DNA of 11,186 bases from an archaeon (GCA_023245755.1 JAHFJQ010000024.1:1-11186); one strand, 5' to 3'. Counted from the first letter of the stretch, positions 1 through 5,793 are shown. The notes: generated by a model not told the origin, from the letters alone. A program made the numbers and translations.

Positions 1-428
1 ATCAAACGGCCTTGATCCATAAGATCAGCGTAGAAATCTAAACCCTGCCTACTTTCTCTTAATGCCTCCCTTATACGAGTTCTCCCAGAATAGGCAAACT
101 CCACATAGTAGGAATATCCCACATATCGATCCATATTTGTATCTAATGAGGAAACTTTTCTTCCGTCCTGATATCTTGGTGCCCAGAGACCAAGAGCTTT
201 TCCTCTTGTAAATAGAGTCCACTCTTCTTTGCCATCAGCAAAATCGGAATAAAAACATAAGTGAAGTACGTTTTTTCCAACCTGGATACCTTTTTCTAAG
301 CGATCCGGAATTGCAAGAATAAAAGGAGCAGGGCAATCAATATCTTCATTATCAAAAGCAACTACTTGACCAGGAATGATGTTCAGTTGAGATAAACTGC
401 AGTCTACAGAATTTCTTATGGCTTGCAT
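1..428 (-). CDS. Unrecognised protein, 3' end outside window
   Basis: An open frame runs from ATG at 428 to the window edge without a stop, giving 142 visible residues that start MQAIRNSVDC. I do not recognise the family. The visible part looks like a soluble globular protein: it is rich in Tyr, Asp and Arg, has Cys residues near positions 10, 32 and 57, and has no signal peptide or membrane helix. A basic stretch (SYYVEFAYSGRTRIREALRE) precedes an amphipathic segment at the visible end. The start is supported by a TATA-like element 25 bases upstream and by the lack of a Shine-Dalgarno site, as expected for a leaderless transcript. The upstream neighbour mtnP ends 37 bases away, but the separate promoter argues against a strict operon. 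Coding is judged likely because the frame stays open for 142 codons with codon use like its neighbours. Confidence 0.7.
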   Translation of the reverse strand, partial: MQAIRNSVDCSLSQLNIIPGQVVAFDNEDIDCPAPFILAIPDRLEKGIQVGKNVLHLCFYSDFADGKEEWTLFTRGKALGLWAPRYQDGRKVSSLDTNMDRYVGYSYYVEFAYSGRTRIREALRESRQGLDFYADLMDQGRL

Positions 429-448
429 ATTTTGTTTTTTATGTCTCT

Positions 449-458
449 CTTTAAAAAT
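449..458 (-). promoter_or_regulatory. TATA box for the unrecognised edge gene
   Basis: The minus strand reads ATTTTTAAAG, centred about 25 bases before the ATG at 428. This is the spacing expected when transcription begins at or next to the start codon. It lies in the short gap after mtnP. No Shine-Dalgarno site is seen. Confidence 0.5.
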
Positions 459-465
459 GTTGTTC

Positions 466-1254
466 TTAACCTATCATACTGGTCTTTATCATTTCTTTAC
501 AAGAGCATTCTGTGTGTTGAATTTTAGGAATGAGTTCTTTGAGTAAAGTCTTTACTTTCTCCGCGTTCTCATGCATTACTTTCAATACTTCTGTAAGTGT
601 CACTGGTTCTCTTGTATCCATAAAGCAATCATAGTCTGTACTCATTGCAATAGAGGCATAACACAATCCAGCTTCTCTTGCTAAGACTACTTCTGGTACA
701 GTGGACATGTTAATGATATGTGCATTCCAAGAACGAAACATATGCGACTCTGCTTTGGTAGAAAACCTTGGACCCTCAATAGTAATTACTGTTGCATTTC
801 TATGGGCAATAATTTTTTGCGCATCTGCGGTCTGACTGAGAAGTGTTCTTAGCTTTGGGCAAAATGGTTCTCCCATGGGAATGTGGCAGACTTTATTTGT
901 ATCATAGAATGTTTGTGCGCGTTTTGTGGTGCGATCAATGAATTGATCAGGAAAGACTAAATGGCCTGGAGCAATATCTTCACGTAGCGAACCCACTGCA
1001 GTTGTTGCAATGATGTGGGTACATCCTACTTCTTTTAGAGCCCAAATGTTTGCACGGTAGTTTACGTTACTGGGCATAATTTGGTGTTTTTTTCCATGAC
1101 GAGCAAGGATTGCAACATCTACCCCGTTCAATTTCCCTTGTGTGATGGATGAAGAAGGGTGACCATAAGGTGTGACTATGTCTACTATCTCATAATTTTC
1201 AAGAAGTTTGGGATCATCTAGACCAGAGCCACCGATTATTCCTATTTTTATCAT
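466..1254 (-). CDS. mtnP: S-methyl-5'-thioadenosine phosphorylase (MTAP)/purine nucleoside phosphorylase family
   Basis: This cytosolic enzyme is predicted to split methylthioadenosine with phosphate into adenine and methylthioribose-1-phosphate, in polyamine and methionine by-product salvage. The 262-residue length is usual for the family. Landmarks are the glycine loop IGGSGLDD (8-14), ARHG (51-54) in the phosphate site, MPSNVNYRANIW (60-71), TTAVGSLRE (84-92), DQFIDRTT (103-110), IEGPRFSTKAE (159-169), NMSTVPEVVLA (182-192) and STDYDC (205-210). The Asp residues at 207 and 209 are those that favour 6-aminopurines in MTAP rather than 6-oxopurine PNP. A Cys-Ser-Cys at 250-252 near the C-terminus resembles the CXC disulfide motif known in Sulfolobus MTAPII and Pyrococcus PNP. 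ATG at 1254 starts directly at the conserved first strand (MIKIGIIGG) and has a TATA box 24 bases upstream. Substrate preference among MTA, adenosine and others cannot be fixed from sequence alone. Confidence 0.95.
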   Translation of the reverse strand: MIKIGIIGGSGLDDPKLLENYEIVDIVTPYGHPSSSITQGKLNGVDVAILARHGKKHQIMPSNVNYRANIWALKEVGCTHIIATTAVGSLREDIAPGHLVFPDQFIDRTTKRAQTFYDTNKVCHIPMGEPFCPKLRTLLSQTADAQKIIAHRNATVITIEGPRFSTKAESHMFRSWNAHIINMSTVPEVVLAREAGLCYASIAMSTDYDCFMDTREPVTLTEVLKVMHENAEKVKTLLKELIPKIQHTECSCKEMIKTSMIG

Positions 1255-1273
1255 AGCTCTTTTTTTATTTGGA

Positions 1274-1281
1274 TATTTAAA
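1274..1281 (-). promoter_or_regulatory. TATA box of mtnP
   Basis: The minus strand reads TTTAAATATCC, centred about 24 bases before the mtnP ATG at 1254. The leader is absent or only a few bases long. The same core recurs before the genes starting at 5771 and 6136. Confidence 0.65.
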
Positions 1282-1327
1282 AGAATTATTGTATTAAACA
1301 GATAGAAAAGAATAACGAAAAGCCCTA

Positions 1328-1735
1328 TTACTTGAGAATTTGTGGCCTTTCCAAATCCTCAAACACAGCGTTCATATCTTTCTTTAAGGATATTACTGGA
1401 TGAAAATAGAAGAGTGAACGAGAAAGATGATCTCCAATAATATAGACTTTAGGAATTCCTTTTTCCATTGATAATGCAAGAGCAGCTCCTAACTCAACAT
1501 GGGCTCCCGTACTTCCTTCTTTATTTGAGAGGAGAATAAAGACATCACAATTTCTTACATTTTTAAGATCCTCTTTTGCATACCTTTTTGAAAGGACTTT
1601 ATTTTGTTCATACGGTTTGACTGATTTATGTTTTGTCCAATCACCAGAGATTTTATATCCTTTCTTTTTGCAGAGTATCTGTAACTCTGTTACTGCTTCC
1701 CTGTCCGGGAATGCGGCTGCAATATACACTTTCAT
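1328..1735 (-). CDS. Nucleoside 2-deoxyribosyltransferase-like protein
   Basis: This small cytosolic protein of 135 residues has the Rossmann-like fold pattern of the nucleoside 2-deoxyribosyltransferase superfamily. These enzymes transfer or hydrolyse the N-glycosidic bond of (deoxy)nucleosides or their monophosphates. Visible signs are the opening strand MKVYIAAAFPDRE, an acidic EDL at 55-57 followed by CDVFILLS (63-70), and GAHVELGAALAL (77-88), where Glu81 matches the usual catalytic Glu in the family's ELG motif. The strand KVYIIGD (96-102) closes the sheet. GDWTKH (31-36) replaces the more usual second-loop sequence, so the substrate may be unusual. The start ATG at 1735 has a TATA box 25 bases upstream. 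The gene lies just upstream of mtnP on the same strand, which fits nucleoside salvage, but each has its own promoter. A short T-rich stretch follows the stop. Family assignment is good; the exact reaction is not known. Confidence 0.75.
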   Translation of the reverse strand: MKVYIAAAFPDREAVTELQILCKKKGYKISGDWTKHKSVKPYEQNKVLSKRYAKEDLKNVRNCDVFILLSNKEGSTGAHVELGAALALSMEKGIPKVYIIGDHLSRSLFYFHPVISLKKDMNAVFEDLERPQILK

Positions 1736-1755
1736 CTTTTTCTCATATCATAAAA

Positions 1756-1763
1756 GATTTAAA
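1756..1763 (-). promoter_or_regulatory. TATA box of the deoxyribosyltransferase-like gene
   Basis: The minus strand reads CTTTTTTAAATC, centred about 25 bases before the ATG at 1735. Divergent to it, about 50 bases away, is the TATA box of the plus-strand VOC gene. Confidence 0.55.
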
Positions 1764-1810
1764 AAAGCTATGGGCTAAAAAAGACTAAAATGCCTTTCTA
1801 TAGCAAAACA

Positions 1811-1818
1811 TTAATATA
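1811..1818 (+). promoter_or_regulatory. TATA box of the VOC-family gene
   Basis: TTAATATA is centred about 26 bases before the ATG at 1841. No Shine-Dalgarno site lies before the ATG, consistent with a leaderless mRNA. Confidence 0.55.
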
Positions 1819-1840
1819 GTTCTTTTTCTTTCAAACAACT

Positions 1841-2185
1841 ATGGGAAATATCAAATCAGGTAATGTCACACTCATGGTTTCCAATATGGATCGTGCAGTT
1901 AAGTTTTACACAGAGGTATTAGGGTTTCCTTTGAAAGAGCGTTATCAGAATGAATGGGCAGAAGTTTCTGGACCAGGAATTTCTATTTGTTTTCACCCAA
2001 TGAAGGGAAGTAAAGGCCATGGAAGTATGTCTCTTGGCTTTCAAGTAAAAAATATTAGAGAACTTGCTGCTGAACTAGAAAGCAAAGGAATCTCAGTCAA
2101 GATTGTTGATGAAAGTTACCTTACCCTTGCACAATTTAGTGATCCAGATGGAACACCGCTGTACTTTGCTGAAATGAAAAAGTAA
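1841..2185 (+). CDS. VOC superfamily (glyoxalase/bleomycin-resistance fold) protein
   Basis: This 114-residue protein shows the two beta-alpha-beta-beta-beta modules of the vicinal oxygen chelate fold. Module 1 covers about residues 6-53, with MVSNMDRAVKFYTEVLGF, the typical helix and FYTEVLGF signature. Module 2 covers about residues 60-112, with VKNIRELAAELESKG and the closing FSDPDGTPLYFAE. The usual metal-ligand positions of glyoxalase I appear not to be conserved by eye: Asn replaces the first His, Cys the first Glu, and Tyr the last Glu. It may therefore bind a ligand without metal or catalyse something other than glyoxalase chemistry. It has no signal peptide and is probably cytosolic. 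Start ATG 1841 is supported by the TATA box upstream. It is followed closely by tRNA-Trp, whose TATA box begins just after the stop. The substrate is unknown. Confidence 0.85.
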   Translation: MGNIKSGNVTLMVSNMDRAVKFYTEVLGFPLKERYQNEWAEVSGPGISICFHPMKGSKGHGSMSLGFQVKNIRELAAELESKGISVKIVDESYLTLAQFSDPDGTPLYFAEMKK

Positions 2186-2187
2186 GG

Positions 2188-2196
2188 CTTATAAAG
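2188..2196 (+). promoter_or_regulatory. TATA box of tRNA-Trp
   Basis: CTTATAAAG is centred about 29 bases before the 5' end of the tRNA and lies immediately after the stop codon of the VOC gene. The tRNA therefore probably has its own start and need not be processed from the VOC transcript. Confidence 0.6.
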
Positions 2197-2220
2197 TCTT
2201 TTCTAATTTTCTAACCTTAC

Positions 2221-2293
2221 GGGGCTGTAGTATAATCTGGCATTACAATCGCCTCCAGAGCGATTTATTCGGGTTCAAATCCTGACAGCCCCA
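2221..2293 (+). tRNA. trnW: tRNA-Trp (anticodon CCA), no intron
   Basis: The cloverleaf folds by hand. The acceptor stem GGGGCTG (2221-2227) pairs perfectly with CAGCCCC (2286-2292), with discriminator A at 2293. The D stem GTA (2230-2232) pairs with TAC (2244-2246), and the D loop contains GG. The anticodon stem ATCGC (2248-2252) pairs with GCGAT (2260-2264). The anticodon loop is CTCCAGA, with CCA at 2255-2257. The T stem (2269-2273 with 2281-2285) has one G-U pair, and the T loop is TTCAAAT. The variable region has four bases. A73 agrees with archaeal tRNA-Trp, whereas bacterial tRNA-Trp has G73. Many euryarchaeal tRNA-Trp genes carry an intron in the anticodon region; this one has none. 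The terminal CCA is not encoded. T-rich sequence right after it may end transcription, and it lies over the stop of a convergent gene. Confidence 0.95.
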
Positions 2294-2298
2294 CTTCC

Positions 2299-2433
2299 TT
2301 ATTTATTTGCCAGTATTACCGCAATAAAAATCAGAATTATGATTACAAGCAAGACTACTGCAGGTTGAGGTTTAAACCAAACATCATCTAAAAATCTGAG
2401 TACAATATTCTTTTTTTTCATTTGAGTATCCAT
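2299..2433 (-). CDS. 44-residue single-helix membrane peptide, last gene of the pilus locus
   Basis: This tiny protein has a charged N-terminus (MDTQMKKKNIVLRF), a linker DDVWFKPQPA, and one strong membrane helix at about residues 25-41 that runs almost to the C-terminus. I do not recognise the family. The start at 2433 is chosen because GGTGG lies five bases upstream. A second ATG at 2421 forms an ATGA overlap with the stop of the gene before it, giving a 40-residue alternative. A longer in-frame extension to TTG at 2526 only runs antiparallel in frame through the 68-residue gene and is not supported. It overlaps the preceding gene by 16 bases and ends five bases from the convergent tRNA-Trp. 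With the 68-residue gene it may form a small membrane accessory pair of the pilus locus, but this is inferred from position only. Confidence 0.6.
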   Translation of the reverse strand: MDTQMKKKNIVLRFLDDVWFKPQPAVVLLVIIILIFIAVILANK

Positions 2434-2624
2434 ATTTTCCACCTTATAGCAATATTTATTGCAACTATGAAAGAAAGAGCTAAACAAAATTGAACAATAT
2501 AGGTACTTTTTAACAAAAATTGCCAAAAAGTATTCAGCTCATTCACTGTAACTATAATGGTTATTAATGAGATAATAACTATATAAATTTTTGGTCTGTT
2601 TTTGAGTGCTTCTAAATAAGCCAT
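2418..2624 (-). CDS. Small membrane protein with two predicted helices, 68 residues
   Basis: The protein begins MAYLEALKNRPK and then has two hydrophobic segments, at about residues 13-28 and 41-60, ending in a basic tail (RWKIWILK). It looks like a small integral membrane protein with a short loop (NELNTFWQFLLKS). The family is not recognised. It has no prepilin-like K-K-G cleavage site, unlike most genes before it. It lies 57 bases after the stop of the 162-residue gene. A weak TATA-like GCTTTATGA about 29 bases upstream and GGGAT before the ATG are both possible start signals, so it may belong to the same transcript or have a weak promoter of its own. Its 3' end overlaps the start of the 44-residue gene, suggesting coupled translation. 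Confidence 0.6.
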   Translation of the reverse strand: MAYLEALKNRPKIYIVIISLITIIVTVNELNTFWQFLLKSTYIVQFCLALSFIVAINIAIRWKIWILK

Positions 2625-2681
2625 ACTTTCTTATCCCTTTTTTGCCTTCATAAAGCTTGTCGAGAAAAAACTGAAAATCCT

Positions 2682-3170
2682 TCAAAACGTTACGACACCT
2701 TCAGGAGTTGCAGAAGACTGTTGGATTGATGTTTGCTCTCCATTTGTTGTAAATGGAACGCTTATACTAAAATCAGGAGTAAGCGTATACATATACCACT
2801 CTTCTTTAAACTCTAAGATTTGCTCTGTTGTGCCTATAATAGTCATTGTTCCCTCTCCAGTTTGATACACAAAAGAGTACTTCTCTGCTTCAAGAGAATA
2901 TTTTTCTAGATACTGATCAAAGCGTTTTTCAAAGTCTGCTTGAAAATTATTTTGTGAAGCTTGCTTTGCAGAAAGTGTTGCTGCAAGCTCAATAGCGTAG
3001 CGCTGTTGCTCTGCTTGCTGATAGGTTTCAAAAACCTGAATTTCTTTTTCTCCAAGATATAATGACTCTCCCCCAGGTGTTTGTTTTCCCACAGAACCAT
3101 AAAAAACAAAGACTGCTATGATAAAAGAGAAAGAACAGATATACAAAAAAACAAGAGCTCTTTTATTCAT
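2682..3170 (-). CDS. Membrane-anchored minor pilin-like/accessory protein, 162 residues
   Basis: An N-terminal MNKR is followed by one hydrophobic helix at about 5-25, then an extracytoplasmic domain. The first part of that domain is helical and rich in Gln, Glu and Ala (about 43-98, with QQAEQQRYAIELAATLSAKQ), which suggests a coiled or bundled stalk. The second part (about 99-140) is beta-like. The stretch LYLGEKEIQVFETYQQAE resembles a pattern I associate with small pilus-locus proteins of DPANN archaea; this is from memory, not a search. There is no K-K-G/A|Q cleavage site, so it may stay anchored and not be assembled. The start at 3170 is set by an ATGA overlap with the upstream stop and by AAGGTG five bases before the ATG. 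Translational coupling with the 182-residue gene is likely. No cysteines occur in the exported part. Confidence 0.7.
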   Translation of the reverse strand: MNKRALVFLYICSFSFIIAVFVFYGSVGKQTPGGESLYLGEKEIQVFETYQQAEQQRYAIELAATLSAKQASQNNFQADFEKRFDQYLEKYSLEAEKYSFVYQTGEGTMTIIGTTEQILEFKEEWYMYTLTPDFSISVPFTTNGEQTSIQQSSATPEGVVTF

Positions 3171-3715
3171 TGATACACCTTCAATTGTACAAGCACGGTT
3201 TCCTGCGGATCAAGTGTTGGCAAGGTCATATTTGTTTGCTGAGGACCTAGACCATAAAGAATATCTGGAGGATAACAAGAAAAGATTTCTTCTTCTTTGT
3301 AATATGCTTTGATTTGCCAATATTTCCCATAAATGGGACTAAGATAATCATTTATTTGCGTATATAACTCTTGATCACAAGCAAGGCCATCAGTGAGCCA
3401 TTTATCCCAAAGTATTCCTTCAAATAAAGAAGGATCTTGTACTTCTTGATAGTTACGAGGCATATATGCAATGAGTTCTCCAAAACTGTAATTTTCTACA
3501 GAAAGCTTTAAGGTATTTTCTAAGTCTGTGCCTAAGAATTTTGCATCGAAAGGGGCAATAGTCGTTCCACTTTGTAAGGAACTTTTTGCACGATCTAGGC
3601 TCCAATTATAATCTGCAGAGACTAAACTCAGTGCAATAACGCCTATGATGGTGATTACTATCGCAAAAGGAATTTCTATTCCTAAATCCTCAGTCTGGGC
3701 TTTTTTATTTAGCAT
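3167..3715 (-). CDS. Class III signal pilin-like protein, 182 residues
   Basis: The N-terminus LNKKA|QTEDLG fits an archaeal prepilin cleavage site (K-K-A before Q). A helix at about 14-33 follows, then an exported domain of about 145 residues. The helix would serve both as membrane anchor and as polymerisation core. The exported domain has two cysteines, in ACDQ and SCYPP, that could form one disulfide, and is rich in Tyr, Pro and Asp. I infer a minor pilin or pseudopilin handled by the TadC-type platform encoded upstream. The start at 3715 has GAGGAG five bases upstream and overlaps the end of the 143-residue gene by seven bases; the stop overlaps the next ATG by four. A TTG or internal start is not needed, because the cleavage motif is in the expected place. 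A precise family is not recognised. Confidence 0.75.
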   Translation of the reverse strand: MLNKKAQTEDLGIEIPFAIVITIIGVIALSLVSADYNWSLDRAKSSLQSGTTIAPFDAKFLGTDLENTLKLSVENYSFGELIAYMPRNYQEVQDPSLFEGILWDKWLTDGLACDQELYTQINDYLSPIYGKYWQIKAYYKEEEIFSCYPPDILYGLGPQQTNMTLPTLDPQETVLVQLKVYQ

Positions 3716-4140
3716 GGAGGCTCCTCAAAAGTAAACTTTAGTGTTGCTGGTTCTTTTTCTTCTCCATTGTAGACCCAGGTTGTTTTGTTTATGGAGTATG
3801 GATCGTAGATACTCTCACCAATACTTTTTCCATTAAGAGTAAGTTTCATTTTTTCCGTGATGAAAGAAAAACAACCCTCAAGAGTTTCGTTTGTAAATTT
3901 ATTGAAGTCTATTGTTCCAGGAATACTTTGTTGTGTTTGTGGATCGGTGTATGTTAAGCATGGCCCGTAGAGTATTTTTGCAATCATGATTTCTTGTATG
4001 GCCGTATCTGTACATTCTATCTTCCCTGTCTGGTAGTTTGCAAAGGCACTATGCATGTAAAGAAAAATAAAAGCAAGAAGAAACATTGCTGCTATGAAGT
4101 AGACACTTTTGTATCCTAAGACTGATTGACCTTTAGACAT
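3709..4140 (-). CDS. Class III signal pilin-like protein with four cysteines, 143 residues
   Basis: This protein starts MSKG|QSVLGYKS, a short prepilin leader with G|Q at the expected cleavage point, followed by a helix at about 12-32. Cysteines at 43, 61, 90 and 143 (the last residue) could form two disulfides outside the cell. The sequence from about 47 to 82 (AKILYGPCLTY and then PGTIDFNKF) resembles a recurring pattern I recall from small pilin-like proteins of Woesearchaeota and related groups. It is a likely minor pilin. The start at 4140 has AAAGGTGG six bases before it and overlaps the end of the 115-residue gene by eight bases. The downstream end overlaps the next gene by seven. Such interlocked genes suggest fixed relative amounts of the products. 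Confidence 0.75.
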   Translation of the reverse strand: MSKGQSVLGYKSVYFIAAMFLLAFIFLYMHSAFANYQTGKIECTDTAIQEIMIAKILYGPCLTYTDPQTQQSIPGTIDFNKFTNETLEGCFSFITEKMKLTLNGKSIGESIYDPYSINKTTWVYNGEEKEPATLKFTFEEPPC

Positions 4141-4480
4141 GTTTTTCCACCTTTATTTGTTGTGAATCCTGTTCTTTTGTTAGAGTCAGATTGTAATAGG
4201 TGTAGCCATCAAGAAGGCCGTCTGTTTTTGTGGCCGTTATTTTCTCTTCTTCTACGTTTACTTCGTATAATGTTTTTAATGCATAGTCATATTGAATATT
4301 TCCCGGAGCAGCTTGCAGCGTTTCTACAAGAACTTTGAGATCTTCTTGTGCATAAATTTTATTGACGTTGGAAAGAGAATCAAAATTTGCAGATACAGAA
4401 ATAAGAATTCCTGCAACAAGAATACCTAAGATAGCTTCAAAAGTAAAAAAGAATTGATGCTCTTGCCCTTTTTTGTTCAT
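4133..4480 (-). CDS. Class III signal pilin-like protein, 115 residues
   Basis: The N-terminus MNKKG|QEHQFFFTFEAI is a clear archaeal class III signal: K-K-G before Q, then a helix at about 10-30 with Glu at position 15. The exported part (about 31-115) has a helical start (NVNKIYAQEDLKVLVETL) and a beta-rich end, with no cysteine. It is probably a pilin or pseudopilin, to be cleaved by an archaeal prepilin peptidase not encoded here. The gene follows a 38-base gap that holds a TATA box 27 bases before the ATG, and no Shine-Dalgarno site precedes it, so it likely starts its own leaderless transcript. It then feeds into the overlapping genes for the 143-, 182- and 162-residue proteins. Confidence 0.8.
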   Translation of the reverse strand: MNKKGQEHQFFFTFEAILGILVAGILISVSANFDSLSNVNKIYAQEDLKVLVETLQAAPGNIQYDYALKTLYEVNVEEEKITATKTDGLLDGYTYYNLTLTKEQDSQQIKVEKHV

Positions 4481-4502
4481 AGATTAGTCCAGAGAGTGTA
4501 CG

Positions 4503-4512
4503 TTTAAAAATA
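4503..4512 (-). promoter_or_regulatory. Internal TATA box before the 115-residue pilin gene
   Basis: The minus strand reads ATATTTTTAAACG, centred about 27 bases before the ATG at 4480, in the gap between two pilin-like genes. It suggests a second transcript covering the four overlapping genes from 4480 to 2682. Confidence 0.5.
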
Positions 4513-4518
4513 TTGTTG

Positions 4519-5589
4519 TTAGGCTATCATAATTTCTTGATCCGAAGTGGTTTGTGTTTGCGTACACGAAGCAAGACTTGCCATATCATAGGAAGCATCT
4601 ACGAATGCAAGACTAGAACTGGTTTTTACTAAATTTTCTGAGATCGTTATTTGGCTTGTTGTTTGTTGTGTGCTTGAAAGGATAATCGTTTCTTTACTTG
4701 GAGATATGACAATATCGTTAAATTTTGTGTAACCTTGTCCTGAGACTGGAACATACTCATAGTTGTATGCATATATGTCTGAAGAAAATCCACTTATCTT
4801 TGTGTTTGCAGGACTGGAAAGAGTTGTGGTATATATCTCTTTGCCTGTACTTAAATCGAGTAGAGTTACAGCATTTTCTTTGAAATGAAGGGCATATTTA
4901 TTTCCTTGGAAAAAAGTCCAGTCTATATCACAAGCACAGTCATCTCTTTTTTCTGTACAGGTATTATATGTGCTTACGAGTGCGTCTGTTGCATCTACTG
5001 CAAGCTTTTGTTCTTGCGTGACACAGCCTTGTACAGAACAGAACTCTATATCATTTCCTGTTCTCACTAAGTACAAGGTGAATATACCATTATCTGGGCC
5101 TTCTCTATAGACTCCGGCACCGCATTCATGATCAGAAAAAGAAATGTCTTTTGTTGCTTCACTGGTGAAGGGATAGCAAGCTAAGGGATCCTTGATACAT
5201 GCATCTTCATAGCCATACTCATAGGATCCATCACACACACAGAGGCAGTCTTCACTACCACAGCTTTCTGGAACTTGAATTTTTCCATCACAAGATTGTC
5301 CATCCCACGTTGCTCCTATTACACCTTGGTTTGTATCAAAATCTTTTCCTCCACTAAAAGAAACAAGCACGTATCCATCGGGAAGAAAATAAGCCATAGA
5401 AGTACTTTCTTTATCTTTAAGATATTCGATCTTTGCAATGAGTGCATCAAAACTATCTTGCGTTTTTGTGGTTGTTGCATACCACTGTAAGCCTATTGCA
5501 AGAAGAATAGAACCTATGAGCACGCCAGAGAGGGTTCCCACAACCCAATTGAGCTGAATATCCTGCCCCTTTTTGTTGAGAATAGTCAT
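4519..5589 (-). CDS. Large cysteine-rich class III signal pilin-like protein, 356 residues
   Basis: The leader MTILNKKG|QDIQLNW is a clear prepilin-type site, followed by a helix at about 14-35. The exported domain has 14 cysteines, most in two clusters. The first is at 100, 110, 115, 117, 119, 131, 138 and 156 and includes CLCVC. The second is at 184, 189, 211, 218 and 220 and includes CAC. Cys342 stands alone near the C-terminus. This density suggests disulfide knots or metal binding in a surface-exposed domain. A Ser/Thr-rich beta region follows at about 240-330. It is perhaps a tip or adhesin-like subunit, but no known adhesin domain is recognised. The start at 5589 overlaps the stop of the 61-residue gene as ATGA. 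No Shine-Dalgarno site is seen, so re-initiation or coupling is likely. The C-terminus is hydrophilic with no sorting motif. Confidence 0.8.
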   Translation of the reverse strand: MTILNKKGQDIQLNWVVGTLSGVLIGSILLAIGLQWYATTTKTQDSFDALIAKIEYLKDKESTSMAYFLPDGYVLVSFSGGKDFDTNQGVIGATWDGQSCDGKIQVPESCGSEDCLCVCDGSYEYGYEDACIKDPLACYPFTSEATKDISFSDHECGAGVYREGPDNGIFTLYLVRTGNDIEFCSVQGCVTQEQKLAVDATDALVSTYNTCTEKRDDCACDIDWTFFQGNKYALHFKENAVTLLDLSTGKEIYTTTLSSPANTKISGFSSDIYAYNYEYVPVSGQGYTKFNDIVISPSKETIILSSTQQTTSQITISENLVKTSSSLAFVDASYDMASLASCTQTQTTSDQEIMIA

Positions 5590-5771
5590 TTTGATGAAAG
5601 TGTTTTTGTCGCTTCACTTAAGTCCGTGTTTAATCCTGAAGAGACTCCTGTAATACTATTTACAAAAGAAATGATTTGGCCACGAAATATTAATGCCACA
5701 GCAATAAGAACGATTAAGAGCAGAATAAGAACAATGACTGTCTCCATTGTGAGTTCACCTTTTCTTTTCAT
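5586..5771 (-). CDS. Mini-pilin with prepilin signal and Glu5, 61 residues
   Basis: MKRKG|ELTME gives G|E cleavage and a Glu at mature position 5, the residue that in type IV pilins bonds with the N-terminus of the neighbouring subunit. A helix at about 11-29 and only about 32 further residues follow. The protein would be almost all assembly helix, with a small Ser/Thr-rich tail. Its first 33 residues parallel those of the 51-residue protein at 7595-7750: both have K-G/A-E-L-x-x-E, then a helix and GQI. I choose ATG 5771 over a TTG at 5780 because a TATA box sits 26 bases before 5771 and the shorter leader fits the family. It may be a major fibre subunit or a scaffold. It overlaps the 356-residue gene by four bases. 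Confidence 0.75.
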   Translation of the reverse strand: MKRKGELTMETVIVLILLLIVLIAVALIFRGQIISFVNSITGVSSGLNTDLSEATKTLSSK

Positions 5772-5793
5772 AGAGAACAAGAAAGAAGAAGAA

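Noticed and set aside
2434..2526. Longer 75-residue form of the 44-residue gene starting with TTG
   Set aside because: The extra part lies wholly within the 68-residue gene in another frame, has several Cys and Phe runs typical of a shadow frame, and has no start signal. GGTGG supports 2433.
4126..4338. Plus-strand 70-codon frame across two pilin genes
   Set aside because: It runs antisense over the overlap of two well-supported genes and has no start signal.
5772..5780. TTG at 5780 as start of the mini-pilin gene
   Set aside because: It adds three residues before ATG 5771. The TATA box is 26 bases from 5771, and the shorter leader gives the usual prepilin length.
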